Source of the DNA: CAG-791 sp002394525
GTDB taxonomy: Bacteria; Bacillota; Clostridia; Lachnospirales; Lachnospiraceae
Length of the DNA stretch: 24,679 bases
Direction of reading: 5' to 3'
Assembly (NCBI GenBank): GCA_946536955.1
Contig: CAMNFJ010000021.1
Span: 1 to 24,679, forward strand
Part shown: piece by piece, positions 17,122 to 23,726 of the stretch
Position numbering within the stretch: position 1 is the stretch's first letter
Layout of the letters: each line of letters opens with the position of its first letter
Made by a program: the position numbers and the translations under genes
Notes under the pieces: model-generated
Seen by the model: the letters and a program-made list of their open reading frames with translations, nothing else
Told to the model about the DNA's origin: nothing
The model's database searches: none

Positions 17122-17753
17122 CCTTTACACTGAGGGAAATGGAAGACATCTCCCGCGTTGCGGAAGAGGCGGAACAATTCTGCAAAAATAATGGCGCAGA
17201 CCGCAGAACCGCTTATTACTCAGCCCTCTGCCTGGAGGAGATGGCGCGGAATATCATACAGCACGGGTTCGGAGACGACCCACAGCATGGAACCGGAGGC
17301 CGGCAGGCAGGCGGTGTTCCGGCTCAGAGTCCCGCCGGAGCTGCAAAACGGGAAGCCAGCAAGGCTGCTGAACAGCACGCTGGCAGGGGTGCCGGAGCTG
17401 CAAAACGGGAAGCCAGCAAGGCTGTTGCACAGCACCCCGGCAGGGGTGCCGGACAGCATACCACCCGGGCCATTCACCCGCATAGAGCCCGAAGGCTGCT
17501 GAAAAAGCATTCGATCCAGGTGGTGATCGTAACCCGGCCCGAAAATATCGTACTGCGGATCAAAGACGACTGCAGACCCTTCAACCCCGTCGAACGGGCC
17601 CGGCTGGCATCCGGTGAAGATCTTGTGGCCCATATCGGCATCAGGATGGTCTTCCGGCTGGCGGAAGAAGTGGATTACCAGAACCTCCTGGGACTGAATG
17701 TGCTGACCATCCGCCTGCCGCGTGATCCGGGAGCCGCATCCCGAAAAGGCTGA
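17118..17753 (+). CDS. Anti-sigma-type (HATPase) ATP-binding domain with internal repeat insertion; probably the 3' part of a broken fusion gene
   Basis: 211 aa from ATG 17118, though the frame is open further upstream. SpoIIAB/RsbW-like GHKL features: N-box EEMARNIIQHGF with E41 and N45, a degenerate D-box KDDCRPF (149-155), and GIRMV (174-178). Between N-box and D-box, where the ATP lid lies, there is an extra segment of about 75 residues (55-131) made largely of a 19-aa repeat. Such domains bind ATP and control a partner protein by binding or phosphorylation; fused to a MATE domain the partner is unknown. The insertion, together with the damaged 5' end, suggests the product no longer functions. 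The acyltransferase starts 4 nt after its stop. Confidence 0.7.
   Translation: MTFTLREMEDISRVAEEAEQFCKNNGADRRTAYYSALCLEEMARNIIQHGFGDDPQHGTGGRQAGGVPAQSPAGAAKREASKAAEQHAGRGAGAAKREASKAVAQHPGRGAGQHTTRAIHPHRARRLLKKHSIQVVIVTRPENIVLRIKDDCRPFNPVERARLASGEDLVAHIGIRMVFRLAEEVDYQNLLGLNVLTIRLPRDPGAASRKG
17334..17453 (+). repeat. 57-nt tandem repeat inside the ATPase domain
   Basis: GCCGGAGCTGCAAAACGGGA starts at 17334 and again at 17391; a partial third copy (GCCGGA) begins at 17448. The two full 57-nt units are nearly identical and code for GAAKREASKAxxQHxGRGA. The sequence before them (CCGGCAGGCAGG...GTTCCGG) looks like an older degenerate copy. It is an in-frame expansion in a conserved domain loop. 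Confidence 0.85.
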
Positions 17754-17757
17754 AAAA

Positions 17758-18786
17758 ATGAAAGACAATACTAAGAAAGACCGATTTGGCATTATTGAAT
17801 ACGATCAGGCAGATCCACTGCGCTGGGACGGTTTTGTTTTTGAAAACAGATATGGCTTTGTCTACTATCGATATGAATATCTAAGGGCGGACCAGAAAGA
17901 GGATACGATCAATAAATCTTTTGTGGTGATCGATCATGCGACAAATCATATACTTGCCCTTTGTCCTCTTTTTTTCAGGATCGTCGATGAAAAGATCACG
18001 GACGTTTACTGCCGCAGCGGGATCCTCGTAAAGGATGATCTGGGAAATAACTTAAGAAGCAAGCTGGCAAAATATATTTTCACATATTTAAACAGCTGTC
18101 TGGAGAAATCTGAGAACAAAACGTTTGAAGCCGAGATCCCGGCCCTGGCCATCCTTGACCACGACCATCTGAGGGTGAACCCCCTTATACATTTCGGGTT
18201 TAAACCGGGCATCCGATACACCTGGATCACCTGCATCAGGGACGATCCTGAAATCCTGATGTCGAAATTCGAGCCGTCCACCCGCGCTGACATCAGAAAG
18301 CTGGACCAGGGAAATGAATTTTGCTTTGAAGAGATCCTGGACGCTGATCAGACGCAAAAAGACCGCTTCGGCGACCTCCTGTCCCTGTGCAAAGAGACCT
18401 ATTCCAGAAACCATGCCAGTGCAAGATCCGACGATTACTACAGGAACATTTATTACAATCTGGACGAGGACTATAGAAGGATCTTTTTTCTAAGAAACAA
18501 GGAGGACGACAAGGCAGTCGCCGCAGCAGTCTTTTTCATTTACCGCAATAAAGCCCACTATGACATCGGCGCATCGGTCACTCACAAAGTCAGAGGAACC
18601 GGCAAACTCCTGATCTACAAGTCCTTTCTGAAGCTGCGCGATTCAGGAATTGACTATGTCGAAATGGGTGGAGCTTATCCCTATCTGCCCGTGAGCAATA
18701 AAAAAAGAGGCATCAGCGACTTCAAAAAGAGTTTCGGATGTACATTGTACCCTATGTTGTTGGGGGAATTTATGAGTCAGGTATGA
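17758..18786 (+). CDS. GNAT/FemAB-like acyltransferase
   Basis: 342 aa from ATG 17758, 4 nt after the previous stop, with AAAAGG (17744-17749) upstream. The protein has the two-lobe layout of the FemAB/'acetyltransferase 6' group: an N-terminal lobe with YYRYEYLRA and FEAEIP, a middle PSTRADIRKLDQG stretch typical of the FemAB-like joint, and a C-terminal GNAT lobe with VAAAVFFIYRNKAHYDIGAS, VRGTGKLLIYKSFLKLRDSGIDYVEMGGAYP. It probably transfers an acyl or aminoacyl group to a cell-surface or small-molecule acceptor, but the substrate cannot be read from sequence. The last four residues, MSQV, and the TGA stop are encoded by the ATGAGTCAG repeat ends at 18772-18790, so its original C-terminus has been replaced. 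Confidence 0.75.
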   Translation: MKDNTKKDRFGIIEYDQADPLRWDGFVFENRYGFVYYRYEYLRADQKEDTINKSFVVIDHATNHILALCPLFFRIVDEKITDVYCRSGILVKDDLGNNLRSKLAKYIFTYLNSCLEKSENKTFEAEIPALAILDHDHLRVNPLIHFGFKPGIRYTWITCIRDDPEILMSKFEPSTRADIRKLDQGNEFCFEEILDADQTQKDRFGDLLSLCKETYSRNHASARSDDYYRNIYYNLDEDYRRIFFLRNKEDDKAVAAAVFFIYRNKAHYDIGASVTHKVRGTGKLLIYKSFLKLRDSGIDYVEMGGAYPYLPVSNKKRGISDFKKSFGCTLYPMLLGEFMSQV

Positions 18787-18868
18787 GTCAGGGGTGAGTC
18801 AGGGGGGACGGTGAGTCAGAGGGGAAACCGTCCCCCCTGACTCAAAACCGTCCCCCTGACTCGCTGAC
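18772..18868. repeat. Repeat cluster B1 (TGAGTCA ends) with perfect 18-bp hairpin
   Basis: TGAGTCA occurs at 18773, 18784, 18795 and 18812. The segment 18795-18812 (TGAGTCAGGGGGGACGGT) pairs perfectly with 18827-18844 around a 14-nt loop; a further CCGTCCCCCTGACTC follows at about 18849-18863. The core GGGGACGG is the same as in the TGACAAA-type clusters, but the ends differ. In RNA the hairpin would be very stable and could end the acyltransferase transcript. Confidence 0.8.
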
Positions 18869-18895
18869 TACCGCTGATCTGGAGGAGAGAAGATT

Positions 18896-19885
18896 ATGAA
18901 AATTGGAATCATCGGCACAGGTTTTATTATCCGGGAAGCGCTGACGGCCATGTCCGAGGTGCCGGAGATAGCCCTCGGGGCGATCTTTGCCCGGCCGGGG
19001 AGTGTGCAGAAAGGGCAGGCGTTTGCGGAGGAGTTCGGCATTGAAAAGGTGTATACGGACTATGACGAGCTTCTGCGGGATCCGGAGATCGACACTGTAT
19101 ATGTAGCCAATATTAACCTTGTTCACTATGAGTATGGGAAAAAGGCGCTTCTGGCCGGCAGGAATGTCATCATGGAAAAGCCTTTTGTGACCCTTGCCGC
19201 GCATGCGCAGGAGCTTGCGGATCTGGCAGAAAGCAGGGGGCTGTTTATTTTTGAGGCGGTGACGACCCGCAACTGCCGGATCATGGAAAAAATGCGGGAG
19301 CTCCTGCCCGGGATCGGCCGCGTCCGCATGGTACAGGCCAACTACAGCCAGTATTCGAGCCGCTATGACCGTTATCTGAGGGGAGATGTCGCGCCCGCTT
19401 TTGACCCGGCGGCCTGCGGGGGCGCGCTCTATGATCTCAATGTCTATAATTTTAATATGGCGGTCGCTCTTTTCGGCCCGCCCGCCGAGGTCTCTTATCT
19501 GCCCAATTACGGCTTTAATGGAATAGATACCTCCGGCATTGCAACTCTCCGCTACGAGGACTTTGTCGGTGTGTTGTCCGCAGCCAAGGATTCGGACAGC
19601 CCGTCCCACTTTACAGTACAGGGCGAGAGGGGCTGGATCCAGATTCCCGGCAAGCCCAACGAGTCTGAGCGGCTCCGCTGGTGCATTGATAAGGAGGAGG
19701 GGGAGTTCATCCCGGTTCCTGATAAAAACCGGATGGTGCAGGAATTTAGGAATTTCTCCCGGGCTGCCGCTGAAAAGGACTGCGCCTTTGCGGAGCGTGA
19801 GATCGGGATCACTCTTGATGTCATGCGCGCGATCGAAAAGGCCCGTCTGTCCGCCGGGATCCGTTTCCCGTCAGATCCGGTATAA
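18896..19885 (+). CDS. Gfo/Idh/MocA-family NAD(P)-dependent oxidoreductase
   Basis: 329 aa from ATG 18896, 6 nt after GGAGGAGAG (18881-18889). N-terminal Rossmann fold with MKIGIIGTGFI (glycines at 7 and 9), a conserved EKP at 94-96 that holds the substrate and nicotinamide, and a C-terminal alpha/beta domain with CGGALYDLNVYNFNMA (about 178-193), where the family usually shows a GGGALxDxGxH type sequence; here Asn/Tyr replace the His. Members oxidise or reduce sugars and inositols. The substrate is unknown, although the convergent PTS operon suggests carbohydrate metabolism. It ends at the shared bidirectional terminator, preceded by a 15-nt repeat that contains its stop. Confidence 0.8.
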   Translation: MKIGIIGTGFIIREALTAMSEVPEIALGAIFARPGSVQKGQAFAEEFGIEKVYTDYDELLRDPEIDTVYVANINLVHYEYGKKALLAGRNVIMEKPFVTLAAHAQELADLAESRGLFIFEAVTTRNCRIMEKMRELLPGIGRVRMVQANYSQYSSRYDRYLRGDVAPAFDPAACGGALYDLNVYNFNMAVALFGPPAEVSYLPNYGFNGIDTSGIATLRYEDFVGVLSAAKDSDSPSHFTVQGERGWIQIPGKPNESERLRWCIDKEEGEFIPVPDKNRMVQEFRNFSRAAAEKDCAFAEREIGITLDVMRAIEKARLSAGIRFPSDPV

Positions 19886-19915
19886 AGCAGGAGAGTATAA
19901 AGCAGGAGAGTATAA
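19880..19915 (+). repeat. 15-nt tandem repeat duplicating the stop codon
   Basis: GTATAAAGCAGGAGA occurs at 19880-19894 and 19895-19909, followed by GTATAA at 19910. The first copy includes the oxidoreductase stop TAA (19883-19885); the others repeat TAA in the same frame, so three in-frame stops follow in a row. Confidence 0.8.
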
Positions 19916-19949
19916 AAAAAGGTGACCACTTGATATGGTCACCTTTTTT
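19914..19949. terminator. Bidirectional rho-independent terminator
   Basis: GGTGACCA (19921-19928) pairs perfectly with TGGTCACC (19936-19943) around a 7-nt loop. Seven A precede the stem and six T follow it, so it can act on both strands. It ends the oxidoreductase gene on the plus strand and the PTS/DUF956 operon on the minus strand. Confidence 0.9.
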
Positions 19950-19974
19950 GTGTCTGAAGGATTAGCGGATCCGC

Positions 19975-20349
19975 TCACTTTCCGAAGCGGCTTTTGATGC
20001 CCCGGGTCAGCTTCTGGCCGGCCGAGAGGGCGCGCACCAGGTGGTCCGCCGGCATGTGTTCTCTGCAGGCGCGGAGCATTGCCCTGGTGTTTTTTCCCGC
20101 GGAGAAGCGGAAGGAGCCGTTTCTTTTGGTCTGTACTTCAAAGCGGGGGATCCATTTCCCGCCCAGGTATACATCTGCGACGATATAGGAGATTTCCTCC
20201 CAGGGGATCTGGATGTAGTTTTCGACGTTTCGATCATCGTAGAACTCAAAGGATTTGTCTCCGATCATGATCTTGCCGTATTCCTGGATTCCCTTGAATG
20301 AGGTTCCCCTGCAGACATAGTCAACCTGTCTGTTCATCGATTCCGCCAT
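19975..20349 (-). CDS. DUF956-family protein of mannose PTS operon
   Basis: 124 aa. ATG at 20349 follows AGGGAG by about 8 nt on the minus strand. Sequence MAESMNRQVDYVCRGTSFKG...YGKIMIGDKSFEFYDDRNVENYIQIPWEEISYIVADV...RFEVQTKRNGSFRFSAGK matches what I know of DUF956, a small protein almost always encoded at the end of mannose-family PTS operons in Bacillota. Its role is thought to be linked to PTS function or regulation but is not established. Here it is the last gene of the operon, separated from manZ by 205 nt of repeats, and it stops just before the bidirectional terminator. Confidence 0.85.
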   Translation of the reverse strand: MAESMNRQVDYVCRGTSFKGIQEYGKIMIGDKSFEFYDDRNVENYIQIPWEEISYIVADVYLGGKWIPRFEVQTKRNGSFRFSAGKNTRAMLRACREHMPADHLVRALSAGQKLTRGIKSRFGK

Positions 20350-20378
20350 GAATGAGCTCCCTGTGTCTTCCTTTAAAA

Positions 20379-20557
20379 ATGAGTCATTGCCATGAGTCAG
20401 GAGAACCGTCCCAATGACTCAGTCCCCATGACTCAAGTGACTCGTCAATGAGTCAAAAGAACCGTCCCCGTGACTCACCATGAGTCAGGAGAATCGTCCC
20501 TGTGACTCAGCCATGAGTCAGGAGAACCGTCCCCGTGACTCACTCACCCGTGACTCA
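20379..20557. repeat. Repeat cluster B2, four 30-bp units between manZ and DUF956
   Basis: Four units of exactly 30 bp (20392-20421, 20448-20477, 20480-20509, 20513-20542) each begin ATGAGTCA and end TGACTCA, with GAACCGTCCC or a one-base variant in the middle. Gaps are 26, 2 and 3 nt. Loose TGAGTCA/TGACTCA ends lie around them. The 7-nt ends are inverted repeats, but the core is not symmetrical. On the minus strand the last TGAGTCA (20557-20551) supplies the manZ stop codon. Irregular short gaps rule out a CRISPR array. The cluster lies inside the operon and, as RNA, may uncouple DUF956 from manXYZ. Confidence 0.85.
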
Positions 20558-21478
20558 CATGAGGCCGATTGCGTGGAAGACGATACCTACGACAAAGAGG
20601 CCGAGGATGATGGCAATCGGGGAGATCTTCTTTTTAAGCAGGTACATGCACAGGAAGGTCAGGAGCAGGGCTGAGAGGCCGGGGACCAGGGAGTCCAGGT
20701 TGTCCTGGAGTGTGGTCACGGAGGTGGGGTTCAGGGACAGGCCGGCTGCCTGCTGTTCCAGGGCCATCTTGATGCCTTCCGCTGTGCCGCCGGGGATCTT
20801 GGACCAGTCGATGTATGCGCCCTCGGAGAGTGCGACCTCGGAGACCTTTATGGGGAATTTGACGGAGACCCAGCGCTGGACCAGGGCTCCCAGGACGAAC
20901 ATACCCAGGATGGAAGCGCCGCTCGTGACTTTCTGGAGAAGGCCGCCGGACAGGTCCTTAGTGATGGCTGTACCGGCCTTGTAGCCGAACTCCTGTGTGT
21001 ACCACAGGAAGGCGTAACGGATCACGTTCCAGAGTACGAAGAAGAGGATGGGGCCCAGGATGTTGCCTGTCAGGGCGAAGGATGCGGCCAGGGCGCCCAG
21101 GATAGGACGTACGGTGAACCAGAAGATAGGATCGCCGACACCTGCCAGAGGTCCCATCATACCGACCTTGACACCCTGGATGGCTGCGTCGTCGACGGGC
21201 GCGCCGTTTGCGCGGTCCTCTTCAAGGGCGAGTGTGACGCCGAGGATGGGGGCGCCCACATAGGGCTGGGTGTTAAAGAATTCCAGGTGGCGCTTGAGGG
21301 CAGCCGCCTGCTCTTCCTTTGTGGAATAGAGTCTCTTGATGGCAGGGATCATGGCATAGCAGAAACCGCCGTTCTGCATACGCTCATAGTTCCAGGAACC
21401 CTGCAGGAAGGTGGAACGCCAGCAGACTGCCACCCTGTCTTTCTGAGTCAATTGGACTTTCTTTTCATTTTCTGCCAT
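20555..21478 (-). CDS. manZ: PTS mannose/fructose/sorbose-family IID component
   Basis: 307 aa. ATG at 21478 is preceded by GAAGGAGGAAAT on the minus strand; an ATG seven codons upstream would swallow that site. IID features: the N-terminal LTQKDRVAVCWRSTFLQGSWNYERMQNGGFCYAMIPAIKRLY block, GVKVGMMGPLAGVGDPIFWFTVRPIL, and C-terminal hydrophobic segments ending at KKKISPIAIILGLFVVGIVFHAIGLM. With IIC it forms the membrane channel that takes up the sugar for phosphorylation by IIAB. It starts 17 nt after the IIC stop. The TGA stop is the first three bases of a TGAGTCA repeat end. Sugar specificity within the mannose family cannot be fixed from sequence. Confidence 0.92.
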   Translation of the reverse strand: MAENEKKVQLTQKDRVAVCWRSTFLQGSWNYERMQNGGFCYAMIPAIKRLYSTKEEQAAALKRHLEFFNTQPYVGAPILGVTLALEEDRANGAPVDDAAIQGVKVGMMGPLAGVGDPIFWFTVRPILGALAASFALTGNILGPILFFVLWNVIRYAFLWYTQEFGYKAGTAITKDLSGGLLQKVTSGASILGMFVLGALVQRWVSVKFPIKVSEVALSEGAYIDWSKIPGGTAEGIKMALEQQAAGLSLNPTSVTTLQDNLDSLVPGLSALLLTFLCMYLLKKKISPIAIILGLFVVGIVFHAIGLM

Positions 21479-21495
21479 TGCGTATTTCCTCCTTC

Positions 21496-22302
21496 TCAAT
21501 AATCATTCAGGATATCGCCAAGGGGATCGCCGCTGCCGCCTGCTGCTCCGCCGCCGGCGCCGCTGCCGCCTTTTTCAGCCAGGTTCAGATAGATAAACGC
21601 GAGTGCGACCGCAATGATGCCGAGGCCGATCAGGGTCAGGTTGGTGACTGCCGCAAGGGCGAAGCCGATGAAGAAGAAGGGCCAGACCTCTGCGGTTGCC
21701 ATCATGTTGATGACCAGCGCGTAACCGACTGCGACGACCATGCCGCCGCCGATGGCCATGCCTTCTGTCAGCCATGCGGGCATGCTTCTGAGCAGGCCTT
21801 CGACGACCTCAGCGGGAACGACGCAGAGCGCTGCCGCGGGGATCGCGATACGAAGGCCCTGCATGAAGATGGCTGCCCACTGCAGGATCTCGATCCTGCG
21901 GAAATCCGCATTCTCCGCTGCGGCATCCATGCCGTGGACGATCGGGACTGCCAGGGTACGTGCGATCATGGTCAGGAAGAGGCCGGCGACTGCCAGGGGG
22001 ATGGCCACTGCGATCGCAGTGGAAGCGCCGTTCGCGCCCTGTCCGCTCTTCATCAGGATGATGGCGCTGGCGACGGAAGCGAGCGCTGCGTCGGGAGCGA
22101 CTGCCGCACCGATATTTGCCCAGCCCATAGCGATCATCTGAAGGGAGCCGCCCAGGATGATGCCGGCTGCGGGCTGTCCGCACACGATGCCGATCAGCGT
22201 GCAGGCAACAAGGGGTTGATGAAACTGGAATTCATCCAGGATGCCTTCCATGCCTGCAAGAAAAGCGACGATAATAACCAACACTATTGATATAGCGTTC
22301 AT
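21496..22302 (-). CDS. manY: PTS mannose/fructose/sorbose-family IIC component
   Basis: 268 aa. ATG at 22302 follows TTTGGAGGTACTT on the minus strand; the ATG at 22314 would contain the ribosome site. Polytopic membrane protein with IIC hallmarks: FLAGMEGILDEFQFHQPLVACTLIGIVCG, ILGGSLQMIAMGWANIGAAVAPDAALASVASAI and GYALVINMM. It carries the sugar-binding site of the permease together with IID. The C-terminal tail (EKGGSGAGGGAAGGSGDPLGDILNDY) is Gly-rich and probably disordered. It begins 47 nt after the IIAB stop. Confidence 0.92.
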   Translation of the reverse strand: MNAISIVLVIIVAFLAGMEGILDEFQFHQPLVACTLIGIVCGQPAAGIILGGSLQMIAMGWANIGAAVAPDAALASVASAIILMKSGQGANGASTAIAVAIPLAVAGLFLTMIARTLAVPIVHGMDAAAENADFRRIEILQWAAIFMQGLRIAIPAAALCVVPAEVVEGLLRSMPAWLTEGMAIGGGMVVAVGYALVINMMATAEVWPFFFIGFALAAVTNLTLIGLGIIAVALAFIYLNLAEKGGSGAGGGAAGGSGDPLGDILNDY

Positions 22303-22349
22303 AAGTACCTCCAAATATGTTTACATACTAGCGCATGCTGCCATGGATG

Positions 22350-23342
22350 TTACAGATTCTTGAGCTCAGTACGCGCTTTTTCCACGATGGCGTCCATGTC
22401 CTCCCTGCTGTCAGCGGGAACCTTGCGGACGTCAAACTTGATGCCGAGTTTCTTGAGCTCGTCGAAGGTCTTGACGTCTTCCGGTCCAAGGGAGAGGACC
22501 TTGTTGACCGCGACCTTTCCGAGTGAATGCGCCATGGACCCGACATTGAGCTCCTTGATATCGACGCCGCCCTGGATCGCGCGGAGCGCATCCTGCGGGG
22601 TCTCGAACAGAAGCAGGGCTTTGGTGGCACCGAAACGGGGATCCTTGGAAACCTGAATGATCTTGTCGATCGGAACGACGTTGGCCTTGATTCCGGGCGG
22701 GGCCGCCTGCTCGATCAGGGTCTTTCTCAGCTCATCATGCGCAACACCGTCAGAGCAGACGATAATGCGGGTCGGCTGTGCCGATTTGGACCAGGCCGTC
22801 GCAACCTGCCCGTGAAGAAGACGGGAATCGATCCGGGCGAGCGCGATCTTGATATGGCCGTCGCCGAGGACAGTTCCCGGAGGAATAGCGCCCGTGGGTT
22901 CGGCTTTGGCTGCCGGTGCGCCGGCAGGGGCCTCCTCTTCCGGCATCAGCGATTCGGGATGTGTGACGATTCCTTCCCTCGCTGCGGAAACGATCGCGGT
23001 CGCGACCTCACCGGCTGTCTCATAATCATCTCTTGCCCCGTATGCCTCTGCGATCATGGGCAGATTCATTCCTGTCACGACCGCCCATCCGGGATGGTCC
23101 GCGCTCAGCAGGTAGATCTGGTTATAGGGCGTTCCGGCGAACAGATCGCACATGAACAGCACATTTTCAGGCTCCTCCAGTTTGGCAACTGCTTCCTGGA
23201 TCTTCACACGCAGATCATCCGGCGTCTCACCGTTGTGGAAAGTGACAGGGATCACATCATCCGCTTCGCCGAAAACCATGCAGGCAGACGAATAAATCCC
23301 TGTCGCGAAGTCGCCATGACTTGCAAGGATTATCCCAACCAT
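22350..23342 (-). CDS. manX: PTS mannose/fructose/sorbose-family IIAB component
   Basis: 330 aa, ATG at 23342 with AAAGGGGG 6 nt upstream on the minus strand. First gene of the operon. IIA domain at about 1-130 with phospho-acceptor His9 (ASHGDFATG) and CDLFAGTPYNQ; then a Pro/Ala/Glu-rich hinge (about 134-160); then IIB at about 163-330 with phospho-acceptor His177 in ARIDSRLLHGQVATAW. Phosphate passes from HPr to IIA, to IIB and to the sugar in the IIC/IID channel. The fused IIAB arrangement is as in E. coli ManX. Length and motifs look intact. Confidence 0.92.
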   Translation of the reverse strand: MVGIILASHGDFATGIYSSACMVFGEADDVIPVTFHNGETPDDLRVKIQEAVAKLEEPENVLFMCDLFAGTPYNQIYLLSADHPGWAVVTGMNLPMIAEAYGARDDYETAGEVATAIVSAAREGIVTHPESLMPEEEAPAGAPAAKAEPTGAIPPGTVLGDGHIKIALARIDSRLLHGQVATAWSKSAQPTRIIVCSDGVAHDELRKTLIEQAAPPGIKANVVPIDKIIQVSKDPRFGATKALLLFETPQDALRAIQGGVDIKELNVGSMAHSLGKVAVNKVLSLGPEDVKTFDELKKLGIKFDVRKVPADSREDMDAIVEKARTELKNL

Positions 23343-23435
23343 TGTTACCCCCTTTCTGTTTGAAATTGGTAAATGTTAAGGAGCGTACCCTGTTCGGAGA
23401 GGTGCTCGGTATCCGAAGGGAGGGCGTTTTCAAAC

Positions 23436-23468
23436 GCATGTTCAATTTTACTACACATCTGAACATGC
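23436..23468 (-). promoter_or_regulatory. Inverted repeat in the man operon leader
   Basis: On the minus strand GCATGTTCA (23468-23460) pairs perfectly with TGAACATGC (23444-23436) around 15 nt, starting about 5 nt after the predicted transcription start. A second palindrome, GCGTTTTCAAACGC (23424-23437), abuts it. These may be an operator or a 5' hairpin in the mRNA. The GAAAACG part is a partial match only to a catabolite-responsive element. Confidence 0.5.
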
Positions 23469-23479
23469 TGTCCGTGTCT

Positions 23480-23508
23480 ATTATAATGCTCCTTCGACTT
23501 GTATGCAA
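23480..23508 (-). promoter_or_regulatory. Promoter of the man PTS operon
   Basis: On the minus strand TTGCAT (23508-23503) and TATAAT (23485-23480) are 17 nt apart. Start would be near 23473, giving a leader of about 130 nt before manX. I find no sigma-54-type TGGCA-N-TTGC element, so LevR-type control is not indicated. Confidence 0.65.
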
Positions 23509-23576
23509 TGTACGAAAACTTGAATATTTACTCATGTCATTTTGTATAACATGACTAATCCGGCAAGGAAGTTTTA

Positions 23577-23605
23577 TTGCGATATCAGATTAAATGGAGT
23601 ATACT
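23577..23605 (+). promoter_or_regulatory. Promoter of the cyclic-nucleotide-binding gene pair
   Basis: TTGCGA (23577-23582) and TATACT (23600-23605) with a 17-nt spacer give a reasonable sigma-A promoter, start near 23612. The 115-nt leader contains AACAGCC (23629-23635) paired with GGCTGTT (23662-23668). A reading frame that would begin at 23577 therefore starts inside the promoter and is not the true start. Confidence 0.5.
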
Positions 23606-23726
23606 GACTCTTGATGGGAGTTGTCCGAAACAGCCTGGAAAAAGGTTTGCAGATTTTACGGGGCTGTTCAGTGACAGGTGCCCGGGGAAGCTGCTGGTTT
23701 GTTTTTTTACAGGAGGGAGCGTACAA

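Noticed and set aside
20392..20542. Possible CRISPR array (30-bp repeats)
   Set aside because: Gaps between units are 26, 2 and 3 nt, too short and irregular for spacers.
21478..22290. Long plus-strand reading frame opposite manY
   Set aside because: It is a Cys/Asp/His-rich antisense shadow of the IIC gene, without a ribosome site.
23424..23437. Catabolite-responsive element (CcpA site) in the man leader
   Set aside because: Only the TGAAAACG half matches the consensus; the second half does not. Recorded as a palindrome only.
23577..23726. Upstream extension of the first cyclic-nucleotide-binding gene by 50 codons
   Set aside because: It overlaps the likely promoter and leader, its sequence does not look like part of the domain, and ATG 23727 has a strong ribosome site.
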